This document shows, one piece after another, positions 1-8,262 of a DNA stretch of 64,000 bases (positions within the stretch are counted from its first letter, which is position 1; every line of letters starts with the position of its first letter). Below the pieces are notes generated by a model. That model had not been told where the DNA came from, made no database searches, and saw only the letters and a list, made by a program, of their open reading frames with translations. The translations under genes were made by a program, and so were the position numbers. Source of the stretch: DCFW01 sp963790715 (GTDB taxonomy: Bacteria > Bacteroidota > Bacteroidia > Bacteroidales > Bacteroidaceae); the NCBI GenBank assembly GCA_963790715.1, contig CAWBPN010000016.1:162669-226668 (forward strand), read 5' to 3'.

Positions 1-5
1 TTTAA

Positions 6-13
6 TATATTTG
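6..13 (+). promoter_or_regulatory. possible -7 box (TATATTTG) upstream of DUF169 gene
   Basis: TATATTTG matches the Bacteroidota -7 consensus TAnnTTTG. Its -33 partner would lie outside the window, and the first gene starts 113 bp further on, so this is a weak call. Confidence 0.3.
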
Positions 14-126
14 AAGTCAAAATAATATAGGTGTGAACTTTCACAATTTGATTAATTACTACATTTCAAAAACAGCTCCAATAGAATACCGGTTCAACAA
101 AGTTCTAAAAAACAAAAAATAGCTTT

Positions 127-867
127 ATGGAAACAAGAGAAGTAGGAATAAAATTAAAAGAGAAGTTGGGATTGAGATATTTCCCGATCGGAGTCACTTT
201 CTCAGACAGTGTGCCTGACGGTTCAAAAAAATTTAAAGAGAAAGGCAAAGGCTGCATCGTGCCTCTTATATTTCTGAGTGCAAAAGGACAAACCGTGTCT
301 GTGGATAAAGACTCGACAGGACTGCCTTGCTCTGCATTTTATCTTGGATACCAAAATTGGATATTTCCAGGAATAGAGAATTTCTTGTCAGACGGGACAG
401 TATTTGGAAGAGCCGGAGAAAGATTCTTTAAAACACCGAAAGTGGCAAAAGCCTATGTCAAATCATTGGTACCTGCAAAAAGAAATGACAGAGTAACTAT
501 CTTCAAACCTCTCGAAAAGTTTGAAGATTCCGAAAAGCCCGAACTTGTAATTTTCTTCGCCAACGCCGATGAATTAAGCGGAGTGGTATATTTATTGAAA
601 TACAGTACGCCGACATTCGATGATATGATAGTAACAAAGTTCGGCTCAGGCTGTGCTTCAATAGTTACTATCCCGATGAAACTAAAAGCCGAAGGCAAAA
701 AACAGGCAGTATGGGGCATGCACGATATATCAGTCAGAGCCAGACTACCAAAAGATATAATGACTCTGTCGATGCCATATAGTATGGTAACAGATATGAT
801 CGATGATATTGACAACAGCTTTGTCATTACCGAAGCATGGGAAAAAATAAAAAATAGGAATATATAA
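127..867 (+). CDS. DUF169 family protein
   Basis: This 246-residue soluble protein has the pattern of the DUF169 family (COG2043). An N-terminal 'LGLRYFPIGVTFSD' segment is followed by 'GCIVPLIFLSAKG', a Cys-containing 'TGLPCSAFYLGY' stretch, and a later 'FGSGCASIVTIP' with another conserved-looking Cys. No signal peptide or membrane segment is visible. The family has no established biochemical role; the spaced cysteines could bind a metal or cluster, but that is inference. The next gene, a PhzF-like isomerase, starts 42 bp downstream on the same strand, so the two may be co-transcribed. The ATG at 127 is the natural start because the conserved N-terminal motif begins about 12 residues later. 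Confidence 0.8.
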   Translation: METREVGIKLKEKLGLRYFPIGVTFSDSVPDGSKKFKEKGKGCIVPLIFLSAKGQTVSVDKDSTGLPCSAFYLGYQNWIFPGIENFLSDGTVFGRAGERFFKTPKVAKAYVKSLVPAKRNDRVTIFKPLEKFEDSEKPELVIFFANADELSGVVYLLKYSTPTFDDMIVTKFGSGCASIVTIPMKLKAEGKKQAVWGMHDISVRARLPKDIMTLSMPYSMVTDMIDDIDNSFVITEAWEKIKNRNI

Positions 868-909
868 TCAGTAAATACAAATAACAATAAAGACATAAAG
901 CAGTTAAGT

Positions 910-1779
910 ATGAAATTTTATATTACAGATGTTTTCGGAAATAAAAGATATTCAGGAAACCAATTAGCAACATTCTTTGATTATGGCGCATTATCGTCAA
1001 GTGAGATGCAACAAATTGCACAAGAAATAAATTTTTCGGAAACTACTTTCATTACATCATCCGAAAAACGAAATGAAGGTTTTGACATAAGGATATTTAC
1101 ACCACGTAATGAAATTGATTTTGCCGGTCATCCTACCTTGGGAACAGCCTACATTATAAATAAGCACATTCATGAAGCAGAGAAGGGCATTGTCAAATTA
1201 AATTATCGTTGCGGTCAGATACCTGTTTCATTCAACAACGAAGTTTTATGGATGAGACAAAATCAACCAGAATTCGGTCATGAGTTGGATAAAGAATTGC
1301 TTGCTACAACACTAGGATTATTTGTTAACGATATTGCCGATTCACCTATATTGGAAGTAACCACAGGACTTCCATTTACAATAGTTCAGTTAAGGTCGTT
1401 GGATTGCCTGAAAAGAGCAACTGTTAATTTGAATGCATATAACGATTTTATTAAACAAACGTGGGCAAAAGGTATTATGGCATTTTGTTTTGAAGGATAT
1501 GAGAAAGGACAAGACTTATCTACAAGAGTTTTCGTAAATTATCAAGGTATTCCGGAAGATCCTGCAACAGGTAGTGCAACAGGATGCTTAGCTGCTTATT
1601 TATTAAAATACAACATATTACAACGTAGCCATATTGAGTTAACGGTTGCACAAGGTTATGAAATAAACAGACGTTCTGAATTATTGATTAATGCTGAACA
1701 AAAAGGAGACATGTATATCTTAAATGTAGGTGGTAAGGTAATTGAAATTGCCGAAGGGAATTGGGAAGTCAATAAATAA
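910..1779 (+). CDS. PhzF family isomerase-like protein
   Basis: A 289-residue cytosolic protein of the PhzF/diaminopimelate-epimerase fold. The N-terminus 'YITDVFGNKRYSGNQLATF' matches the family opening with a Gly-Asn pair. 'EINFSETTFI' carries the Glu that corresponds to the catalytic acid of PhzF. 'IDFAGHPTLGTAY' and 'EDPATGSATGCLAAYLL' are the two signature loops of the two half-domains. The length is normal for the family (about 260-300). Members isomerise or epimerise small metabolites, and no phenazine genes are nearby, so the substrate is unknown. It follows the DUF169 gene at 42 bp and runs convergent with the HD-domain gene. Confidence 0.88.
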   Translation: MKFYITDVFGNKRYSGNQLATFFDYGALSSSEMQQIAQEINFSETTFITSSEKRNEGFDIRIFTPRNEIDFAGHPTLGTAYIINKHIHEAEKGIVKLNYRCGQIPVSFNNEVLWMRQNQPEFGHELDKELLATTLGLFVNDIADSPILEVTTGLPFTIVQLRSLDCLKRATVNLNAYNDFIKQTWAKGIMAFCFEGYEKGQDLSTRVFVNYQGIPEDPATGSATGCLAAYLLKYNILQRSHIELTVAQGYEINRRSELLINAEQKGDMYILNVGGKVIEIAEGNWEVNK

Positions 1780-1821
1780 ATTCAAAAATTTATAAGAACT
1801 GCCTCTATAAGTCCTCATACC

Positions 1822-2337
1822 CTACATTCCCAAAAACATTTCTTTGCAGATGCGCCGACCTGTAGCCGTCTTAAAGAAATGTTCGTAGTGTGCACTTATA
1901 TCATCAACCGATGTGGCATCTTCATAATAATTCACAAGTAAATCCGCTTCAACCAAGATTTGAAAATCAATGCCGTCGATAGCCGAATATGTGTGATGAT
2001 GCCCAACGAGAAAACAAACACGCTCAATAAGTTCTTCCGAAGCATCTTGTTTTTTCAATAATTGTTCAGCCACAGCCGGACCTTCAACCTCCTGCAAGTG
2101 TCCGTCACATTTGCCGTATTTGGCTTCGGCCGGTTTGATTCCGACATCGTGAACAACAGCCGCAGCTTCAAGAGTGAAAAGCACTGAAGAATCTATATTC
2201 TCAGACTCCCCTATTAATTTAGCAAAAGCATGCACCTTTATAAAGTGCTGAATACGCTTCGGATCACCTGCGAAATAGCTAATAGTATCTTTCAATAAGT
2301 CATTAATTTCCATTATTCGCGATGTTTTTATGTTCAT
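1822..2337 (-). CDS. HD domain-containing phosphohydrolase
   Basis: A 171-residue protein with an HD-domain core. 'HFIKVHAFAKLIGE' supplies the first His helix, 'AAAVVHDVGIKPAE' is the His-Asp signature, 'LVGHHHTYSAIDGID' the middle His cluster, and 'LVEADLLVN' the closing Asp. Together these form the usual metal-binding H...HD...D set. Such small stand-alone HD proteins are predicted metal-dependent phosphohydrolases acting on nucleotides; the substrate cannot be told. The gene is divergent from the wecB-like operon, and the intergenic region carries back-to-back promoter-like boxes. It may start at 2337 or at the internal ATG nine codons in (MEINDLLKD). Confidence 0.85.
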   Translation of the reverse strand: MNIKTSRIMEINDLLKDTISYFAGDPKRIQHFIKVHAFAKLIGESENIDSSVLFTLEAAAVVHDVGIKPAEAKYGKCDGHLQEVEGPAVAEQLLKKQDASEELIERVCFLVGHHHTYSAIDGIDFQILVEADLLVNYYEDATSVDDISAHYEHFFKTATGRRICKEMFLGM

Positions 2338-2370
2338 GGCTACAAACTTATTAAAAACTTAGAAATATAT

Positions 2371-2400
2371 CAAAATTATAAAGTATCTTTGTGTAACAAA
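2371..2400 (-). promoter_or_regulatory. promoter for HD-domain gene
   Basis: On the minus strand TTTG (2400-2397), an 18-nt spacer and TAATTTTG (2378-2371) fit the Bacteroidota -33/-7 pattern, 34 bp before the HD gene start. Confidence 0.55.
2384..2391 (+). promoter_or_regulatory. -7 box (TATCTTTG) for the wecB-like/rarA operon
   Basis: TATCTTTG fits TAnnTTTG. Transcription would begin near 2397, leaving a short leader before the ATG at 2414. This argues against the upstream in-frame TTG at 2402 as start. No clear -33 box is seen. Confidence 0.5.
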
Positions 2401-2413
2401 ATTGACAAAAGGG

Positions 2414-3508
2414 ATGATAAAAGTTTGTATTGTAGCGGGCGCTCGCCCCAATTTTATGAAAATAGCGCCTATCGTCAGGGCTATTTCAAAAGCTAAAGAT
2501 GAAGGCAAAAATATTGATTACCGATTGATATACACCGGTTCACAAGAAGATCCTACAATTGAACATTCTTTGTTTAACGATTTGCAAATTCCAGCTCCGA
2601 ATGATTATTTAAGAGTAGACAGCACTAATCTCAACGAATTGACCGGTAAAACGATGCTCGCCTTTGAAAAAGAACTTGACAAAAATCCGGCCGACATAGT
2701 TATTGTGGTAGATGATTTGGCTTCAACAATGGCTGTTGCCATTGTAACAAAAAAGAAGGGCATAGCATTGGCAAATCTTGTTGCAGGTACGCGTTCATTC
2801 GATATAAACATGCCGAAAGAAATCAATCGTTTGGTAATTGACGGATTGTCCGATTTGCTGTTTACGGCCGGCGTAAGTTCAAACCGCAACGTAAGCCGCG
2901 AAGGCGCCGAAGACTCACAGATATATATGGTGGGCAACATCCTTATTGATACCCTGCGCTTCAATCACAGCCAAATGAGGAAACCGAAACTATTTGATGA
3001 ACTTGGCTTAAAAGATAACAAATACATAATATTTACGATAAACAGACATGCATTGTTGAGTAAAAAAAAGAACTTGGATGCAATGCTTAAAGCCATATCG
3101 GCCAATGCAGGCAAGATGCCTGTTATAGCACCGGTACGAGGATATGTATACGAACGACTGGCTGATATGTTGTCGGACAAAGGTAATATACAAATTACTC
3201 AATCACTGGCATATCCCGACTTCGGATACCTTACATCCCATGCCAAGGGTATTATTACCGATTCGGGAAATATAGCCGAAGAAGCCACTTTCAACGGCAT
3301 TCCGTGCATCACGCTGAACAGCTACACTGAACACATCGAGACGGTAAACGAAGGAACAAACGTGCTGGTAGGCGGAGATGCCAAAAAGCTCGGTGAGACT
3401 GTTAAACAATTAGTGAAAGGCAAATGGAAACAAGGTTCACTGCCCGAACGTTGGGACGGCCGCACCGCAGAACGTATAGTTCAGATTTTGTTGGAATATA
3501 AATATTGA
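2414..3508 (+). CDS. UDP-GlcNAc 2-epimerase-like protein (divergent active site)
   Basis: This protein of about 364 residues has the two-Rossmann (GT-B-like) layout of non-hydrolysing UDP-N-acetylglucosamine 2-epimerases (WecB/MnaA). It opens with 'VAGARPNFMKIAPI', has a middle 'NMPKEINRLVIDGLSDLLF' and ends with 'ITDSGNIAEEATFNGIP'. Family catalytic positions look altered: GDT reads DDL, HVEAG reads NLVAG (Glu lost), PEE reads PKE, HRREN reads NRHAL, and the ERPE loop reads EHIE. The fold is clear, but classical epimerase activity is doubtful. It heads a tight operon with rarA (13 bp), a hydroxyacid dehydrogenase and an adenylating enzyme. An in-frame TTG at 2402 is possible; the ATG is preferred because the conserved N-terminus starts there. 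Confidence 0.75.
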   Translation: MIKVCIVAGARPNFMKIAPIVRAISKAKDEGKNIDYRLIYTGSQEDPTIEHSLFNDLQIPAPNDYLRVDSTNLNELTGKTMLAFEKELDKNPADIVIVVDDLASTMAVAIVTKKKGIALANLVAGTRSFDINMPKEINRLVIDGLSDLLFTAGVSSNRNVSREGAEDSQIYMVGNILIDTLRFNHSQMRKPKLFDELGLKDNKYIIFTINRHALLSKKKNLDAMLKAISANAGKMPVIAPVRGYVYERLADMLSDKGNIQITQSLAYPDFGYLTSHAKGIITDSGNIAEEATFNGIPCITLNSYTEHIETVNEGTNVLVGGDAKKLGETVKQLVKGKWKQGSLPERWDGRTAERIVQILLEYKY

Positions 3509-3521
3509 GTTATACACAATC

Positions 3522-4793
3522 ATGATTCAACCTCTGGCAGAAAGAATGCGTCCGAAAACGCTTGATGATTACATCGGACAAAAACATTTGGTTGGGCCTA
3601 ATGCAGTGCTCCGCCGAATGATTGATTCCGAACATATATCATCGTTCATTCTGTGGGGGCCTCCCGGAGTTGGCAAAACAACATTGGCCAATATCATTGC
3701 AAACAAACTTAAAACTCCGTTCTACTCCTTAAGCGCCGTGACAAGTGGCGTTAAGGACGTGCGCGACATAATAGAAAAAGCAAAGAAGAATAAGTTCTTC
3801 AGTGAAAACAGTCCTATCTTGTTTATAGATGAGATTCACCGTTTCAGCAAATCACAACAAGATTCATTGTTAGGTGCAGTGGAACAGGGAGTTGTAACGC
3901 TCATCGGCGCCACCACCGAAAACCCTTCATTCGAGGTAATAGGTCCCCTACTCTCACGTTGCCAGCTTTATGTGCTGAAACCGCTAGAAAAGGACGACTT
4001 GTTGGAATTGGCGCATCGCGCAATAACACATGACGTGGAGTTGAGCAAGAAACATATTGTGATAAAAGAAGATACTGCATTGCTTAGGTTCTCTGGAGGT
4101 GATGCCCGTAAGCTGCTTAACACAATAGAATTGGTAGTTGAAGCCGAAGAAAGTGACGACATTGAAATAACAGATGAAAAAGTTGTAAATCGCCTGCAAG
4201 AAAACCCTGCATCATACGATAAAAACGGAGAGATGCATTACGACATAATATCCGCCTTTATCAAAAGTATCAGAGGTAGCGACCCGGATGCAGCCATTTA
4301 TTGGTTGGCTCGCATGATAGAAGGCGGCGAGGATCCGGCTTTCATTGCGCGCAGATTAGTTATTTCGGCATCTGAAGACATAGGGCTGGCTAATCCTAAT
4401 GCACTGTTATTGGCAAACGCAGCCTTCGATGCAGTGATGAAAATAGGATGGCCAGAAGGACGGATACCCTTAGCTGAAGCCACAGTATATTTAGCCACAA
4501 GCGCAAAAAGCAACTCTTCATATTTGGCAATCGACGAAGCTATCGCCAATGTAAAACAGACAGGAAATCAACCTGTGCCGTTGCACTTGCGCAACGCTCC
4601 CACAAAGCTTATGGCTCAATTAGGCTACCACAAAGGCTATAAATATTCACATGATTATAAAGAACATTTCATAAATCAACAATATCTCCCTGATACACTG
4701 TTAGATACACAGTTCTGGCATGCACAGGAAAATCCTTCGGAGGATAAAATGCACGAACGTATGAAACGCTTTTGGGGAGATAAAAAAGAATAA
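3522..4793 (+). CDS. rarA: Replication-associated recombination protein A (MgsA/RarA AAA+ ATPase)
   Basis: A 423-residue AAA+ ATPase with the clamp-loader-like organisation of RarA. The N-terminus 'PLAERMRPKTLDDYIGQKHL' is followed by Walker A 'GPPGVGKTT' (about residues 46-54), Walker B 'ILFIDEIHRF', sensor 1 'IGATTENPSFEV' and arginine finger region 'LLSRCQ'. The C-terminal MgsA domain contains 'ISAFIKSIRGSDPDAAIYWLARM' type sequence and ends with 'ERMKRFWG'. The length is typical. RarA acts at stalled replication forks in the cytosol. It starts 13 bp after the epimerase-like gene and ends 5 bp before the dehydrogenase, indicating one transcript. Confidence 0.96.
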   Translation: MIQPLAERMRPKTLDDYIGQKHLVGPNAVLRRMIDSEHISSFILWGPPGVGKTTLANIIANKLKTPFYSLSAVTSGVKDVRDIIEKAKKNKFFSENSPILFIDEIHRFSKSQQDSLLGAVEQGVVTLIGATTENPSFEVIGPLLSRCQLYVLKPLEKDDLLELAHRAITHDVELSKKHIVIKEDTALLRFSGGDARKLLNTIELVVEAEESDDIEITDEKVVNRLQENPASYDKNGEMHYDIISAFIKSIRGSDPDAAIYWLARMIEGGEDPAFIARRLVISASEDIGLANPNALLLANAAFDAVMKIGWPEGRIPLAEATVYLATSAKSNSSYLAIDEAIANVKQTGNQPVPLHLRNAPTKLMAQLGYHKGYKYSHDYKEHFINQQYLPDTLLDTQFWHAQENPSEDKMHERMKRFWGDKKE

Positions 4794-4798
4794 TAAAA

Positions 4799-5758
4799 AT
4801 GGAAATAGTTGTATTCGACGGCTATGCCGTTAATCCCGGTGATTTAAACTGGGAAGGATTAAAAGAGTTCGGTAATTATACAATATACGACCGGACTAAA
4901 CCGGAAGAAGTAATTGAGCGCGCCAAAAATGCCGACGCCATACTTACAAACAAGGTATTCATTACAGACAAAACAATTGAAGCATTGCCGAAACTTAAGT
5001 ATATCGGCATACTGTCTACAGGATATAACACGGTTGATATTCAGGCGGCGCGCAAACGCAACATCATAGTTACCAATATTCCTGCTTACAGCACCAACTC
5101 AGTGGCACAAATGGTGTTTGCACACATATTGAATATAACTCAACGAGTTGCCCACTACAACAAGGAAGTACGTGGAGGCAAATGGACAAAGAGTGATGAT
5201 TTCTGCTTCGTAGACACACCGCTTATAGAGCTGACAGGATTAAAAATCGGTATCATAGGATATGGAAATATAGGTCAGGCCGTAACTCGTATTGCCTGGG
5301 GATTTGGGATGAAAGTATGCACTTACTCACACAAATCATGGTTGCAATTGCCTAGAGACGTTGAGCAGTTATCACTTGACGAGCTATATGCTCAAAGCGA
5401 CATCATCACATTGCATTGCCCGTTGGATGATAAGAACCGTGGAATGATAAATGCACAATCACTAAAAAAGATGAAACATTCTGCGATACTGATTAATACC
5501 GGACGTGGTGGCCTGATTAACGAACAGGACTTGGCCGATGCGCTCAACAGCGATGTGATAACGGCTGCCGGCTTAGATGTGCTATCGACAGAACCTCCAA
5601 TGGCCGACAACCCATTACTGACAGCAAAGAATTGTTATATCACACCTCATATCAGTTGGGCTACTAAAGAAGCTCGCAACAGATTGATAAACACTATTAT
5701 GGAAAATTTGCGTCAATTCACCGGAGGTGACAAAGTAAAAAATAATGTTGCAAAATAA
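4799..5758 (+). CDS. D-2-hydroxyacid dehydrogenase (glycerate dehydrogenase-like)
   Basis: A 319-residue NAD(P)-dependent D-isomer-specific 2-hydroxyacid dehydrogenase. An N-terminal catalytic half contains 'ILSTGYNTVDI'. The nucleotide-binding motif is 'GIIGYGNIGQAV', and the catalytic Arg lies in 'LINTGRGGLINEQDL', the Glu in 'AGLDVLSTEPP', and the His in 'ITPHISWATKEAR'. The length and motif order match glycerate/hydroxypyruvate reductases. The substrate is not certain from sequence. It sits 5 bp downstream of rarA and 30 bp upstream of the adenylating enzyme. A glycerate kinase (26539-27660) lies elsewhere in the window, which would fit glycerate metabolism, but no linkage is shown. Confidence 0.9.
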   Translation: MEIVVFDGYAVNPGDLNWEGLKEFGNYTIYDRTKPEEVIERAKNADAILTNKVFITDKTIEALPKLKYIGILSTGYNTVDIQAARKRNIIVTNIPAYSTNSVAQMVFAHILNITQRVAHYNKEVRGGKWTKSDDFCFVDTPLIELTGLKIGIIGYGNIGQAVTRIAWGFGMKVCTYSHKSWLQLPRDVEQLSLDELYAQSDIITLHCPLDDKNRGMINAQSLKKMKHSAILINTGRGGLINEQDLADALNSDVITAAGLDVLSTEPPMADNPLLTAKNCYITPHISWATKEARNRLINTIMENLRQFTGGDKVKNNVAK

Positions 5759-5788
5759 AAGTATAAACCAATAAATTAAAGACTAAAA

Positions 5789-7291
5789 ATGATGGCAAGC
5801 AAAGTAGAAACATTTTCTAAAAATATACTTCATCCAGTACTCAACTCTATCAAAACATTTAAAGATAGAAATGCATTTTTCATTGATAACACATTCAACA
5901 CTTATGATGACTTAGCGAAATGCATCTCAAAGATAAGAAAATCAATTAAGGAAATCCCGGAAAATAATGTAGGATTGGTGGCAAATGACGACTTGGAAAC
6001 ATACGCCTCCATATTAGCCTTGTGGCTTGAGGGTAAGTGTTATGTGCCACTTCACCCGGGGCAACCAATAGAACGTTGTCTGGATATTATCTCACAGGTG
6101 AATATGCACTATATCCTTGATTCAAGTGATGAGACACGTTATGGAAAATGCAATGTAATCATGACAAGATTTCTCACATTCAACAGTTATGACATTGAAT
6201 ATGAAGATAACTATTCAGATGACGATCTTGCATATATTTTGTTTACTTCAGGTAGTACTGGTAAGCCAAAAGGCGTGCCTTTGAGTCGCAAGAATCTGGC
6301 AGGCTTCATAGATGCATTTTGGGCATTGGGATACAAGTTGGACGAAAACGATCATTGCCTGCAAATGTTCGACTTGACATTCGATTTATCGGTGCAATCA
6401 TACTTAGTACCGTTGTTGGTAGGTGCATGCGTATATACGGTACCTTTATCCAGAATAAAATACGAATCCGTTTTTGAACTTATAGATGAGCAGGAGCTGA
6501 CATTTGCATTAATGGTGCCTTCAATAATTCAATACTTCCGTCCTTATATGAATGAAATAAATGCTCCAACAATGAAATATTCGCTCTTTTGCGGCGAAGC
6601 CCTACCCATTGATGTAACAAAAGAATGGAGCAAATGCGTACCAAATGCCCGCATTGACAATGTTTACGGGCCAACTGAAAACACCATTTATTGTACAGCA
6701 TTGACATTCAACCGTACCGGTGACAACAAAGAGGTGAACGGTGTTATGAGCATCGGTAAGAAGATGAAAGGAACGGAAACAATAATAATAGACGGAAACA
6801 AGAATATACTGCCTGCAGATAAAATGGGTGAACTTTGTCTTGCCGGTATGCAATTAACTCCCGGTTATTGGAACAACCCCGAAAAAAATGCCGAAGCATT
6901 TTTTATCAAAGATGGTGTAATGTTTTACCGTACAGGAGACCTATGTACGATGGATAAAGACGGAGATATATTATACCACGGCCGCATCGATTTCCAGGTA
7001 AAGATACAAGGATACCGAATAGAGCTTGGTGAAATTGAACATAATGCACGAATCGCCCTCAACGGAGTTGGTGCAATTGCCGTTGCAATAAAAGATGCTG
7101 GCGGTAACTACACACTCGCATTATGTGTTGAACAACAGGAAACGGATACAAATAAATTACTAAATTATTTGAAATCCAAACTCCCTGCTTATATGATACC
7201 TTCTACGATTTGTTGTGTGCCGCAGTTTCCGCTGAATTCGAACGGGAAGATTGACCGTAAACAACTTGCAGTAATTTGTCACCGACAGTAG
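5789..7291 (+). CDS. DltA-like amino-acid adenylating enzyme (AMP-binding)
   Basis: A 500-residue ANL-superfamily adenylation enzyme. Core motifs in order are 'LFTSGSTGKPKGVP' (A3), 'FCGEALP', 'NVYGPTENTIYCTAL' (A5), 'YRTGDL' (A7), 'QVKIQGYRIELGEIEH' (A8) and 'LNSNGKIDRKQL' (A10 Lys). Length and motif spacing match stand-alone D-alanine:carrier ligases (DltA) more than acyl-CoA synthetases. It would activate an amino acid and load it on the carrier protein at 9649-9891. It is the last gene of the rarA operon, yet its partners lie on the opposite strand, facing it. Its last 89 bp overlap the 3' end of the convergent SGNH-like gene. Two ATGs occur in tandem at the start. The amino acid is inferred by analogy only. 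Confidence 0.85.
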   Translation: MMASKVETFSKNILHPVLNSIKTFKDRNAFFIDNTFNTYDDLAKCISKIRKSIKEIPENNVGLVANDDLETYASILALWLEGKCYVPLHPGQPIERCLDIISQVNMHYILDSSDETRYGKCNVIMTRFLTFNSYDIEYEDNYSDDDLAYILFTSGSTGKPKGVPLSRKNLAGFIDAFWALGYKLDENDHCLQMFDLTFDLSVQSYLVPLLVGACVYTVPLSRIKYESVFELIDEQELTFALMVPSIIQYFRPYMNEINAPTMKYSLFCGEALPIDVTKEWSKCVPNARIDNVYGPTENTIYCTALTFNRTGDNKEVNGVMSIGKKMKGTETIIIDGNKNILPADKMGELCLAGMQLTPGYWNNPEKNAEAFFIKDGVMFYRTGDLCTMDKDGDILYHGRIDFQVKIQGYRIELGEIEHNARIALNGVGAIAVAIKDAGGNYTLALCVEQQETDTNKLLNYLKSKLPAYMIPSTICCVPQFPLNSNGKIDRKQLAVICHRQ

Positions 7292-8249
7292 GCCTGAAAT
7301 GTGCGGCCTCATAATAATTATGTATATCTTCGGTATAAGTATTTATGCCAGTAAAGTCATAAACATTGTTTTTACCGAAAATTTGCTGTAGTATGGCAAT
7401 ATCCTTAGGATTGAATTTAACTTGTTTATAATCAGGGCCCATAATAATTTTTATATCGGTATGATTTTTATCGCAAAGTTGCTTAATACGTAAAAGCAAA
7501 TCTTTTTGTGGTTGTTTAATTACCGGGGTAAATTCCGCGTTTAATCCGGAACGGTGTGGAAACCTTGATTTAAACATAGTCCAGTAGCGATCATGATAGA
7601 GCGCGATTTCCTTGTCATGCGGATTAACGGCATCAAGCGTCACCGGATCATGTACTATTCCATACGGATTAATGACACCTTTCATATATTTGTGATAGGT
7701 TTTGCATATACTATAATTTAGGTATGCATACAAATTAGAAGGGATAAAAAAAGATTGCAAAAAACTTTTCTGGAAATTTGCATTAGTAATATTTGATTCA
7801 CCCGGAGGCAACAGATTCAATGCCGAAGGCGTTAAAGGTGTATTGTCCATCAGATTTTTGTCTGCCACCAACAAAATATGTTTTATAGACGCATGTACTT
7901 TATCAAGAGCTTTTATTTTAGCATATACTGAAGATAAACGTTCGGCATTACCGAAAAGACGCAGTACACGGTCATCGCTATTAAGATACTTCTTCCAACT
8001 AGCACTTTTAAAAGCCATTGTAAACGAATTACCCATTATAAAAGAATCGTAATGAACTGAATCCCTATTATTTAGATAAGTCTGCCATCCGACATAATGT
8101 TCATTGAGGAAAAGACACGTTGAATCGTATCGCTTATAACGATGCAACACCATATATGGATCATTTACAATATATAATATGCTGACAACTAAAAATGGAG
8201 CCACCAAACAAATAGTTTTTTTTGTAAAAGATAAAACACTTTTATTCAT
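7203..8249 (-). CDS. DltD/AlgX-like SGNH-type membrane-anchored protein
   Basis: A 348-residue protein with one N-terminal membrane anchor (about residues 12-28, 'ICLVAPFLVVSILYI') and an extracytoplasmic domain. 'DSFIMGNSFTMAF' looks like the serine block of SGNH hydrolase-like acyltransferases, and 'YYEAAHFRPTVGD' near the end supplies a candidate His. Such proteins pair with MBOAT acyltransferases (compare DltB/DltD and AlgI/AlgJ-X) and hand the acyl group to its final acceptor outside the membrane. It lies 13 bp downstream of the MBOAT gene. Its last ~29 codons overlap the end of the convergent adenylating gene, so its C-terminal tail is constrained by the other gene. Family assignment rests on motif and context. 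Confidence 0.75.
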   Translation of the reverse strand: MNKSVLSFTKKTICLVAPFLVVSILYIVNDPYMVLHRYKRYDSTCLFLNEHYVGWQTYLNNRDSVHYDSFIMGNSFTMAFKSASWKKYLNSDDRVLRLFGNAERLSSVYAKIKALDKVHASIKHILLVADKNLMDNTPLTPSALNLLPPGESNITNANFQKSFLQSFFIPSNLYAYLNYSICKTYHKYMKGVINPYGIVHDPVTLDAVNPHDKEIALYHDRYWTMFKSRFPHRSGLNAEFTPVIKQPQKDLLLRIKQLCDKNHTDIKIIMGPDYKQVKFNPKDIAILQQIFGKNNVYDFTGINTYTEDIHNYYEAAHFRPTVGDKLLQVVYGQSSRSNSAETAAHNKS

Positions 8250-8262
8250 TAGTAATTAGTTT

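Noticed and set aside
453..896. 147-codon open frame on the minus strand opposite the DUF169 gene
   Set aside because: It is antisense to a clear family member, has no recognisable motif and a composition expected from reverse reading of a coding strand.
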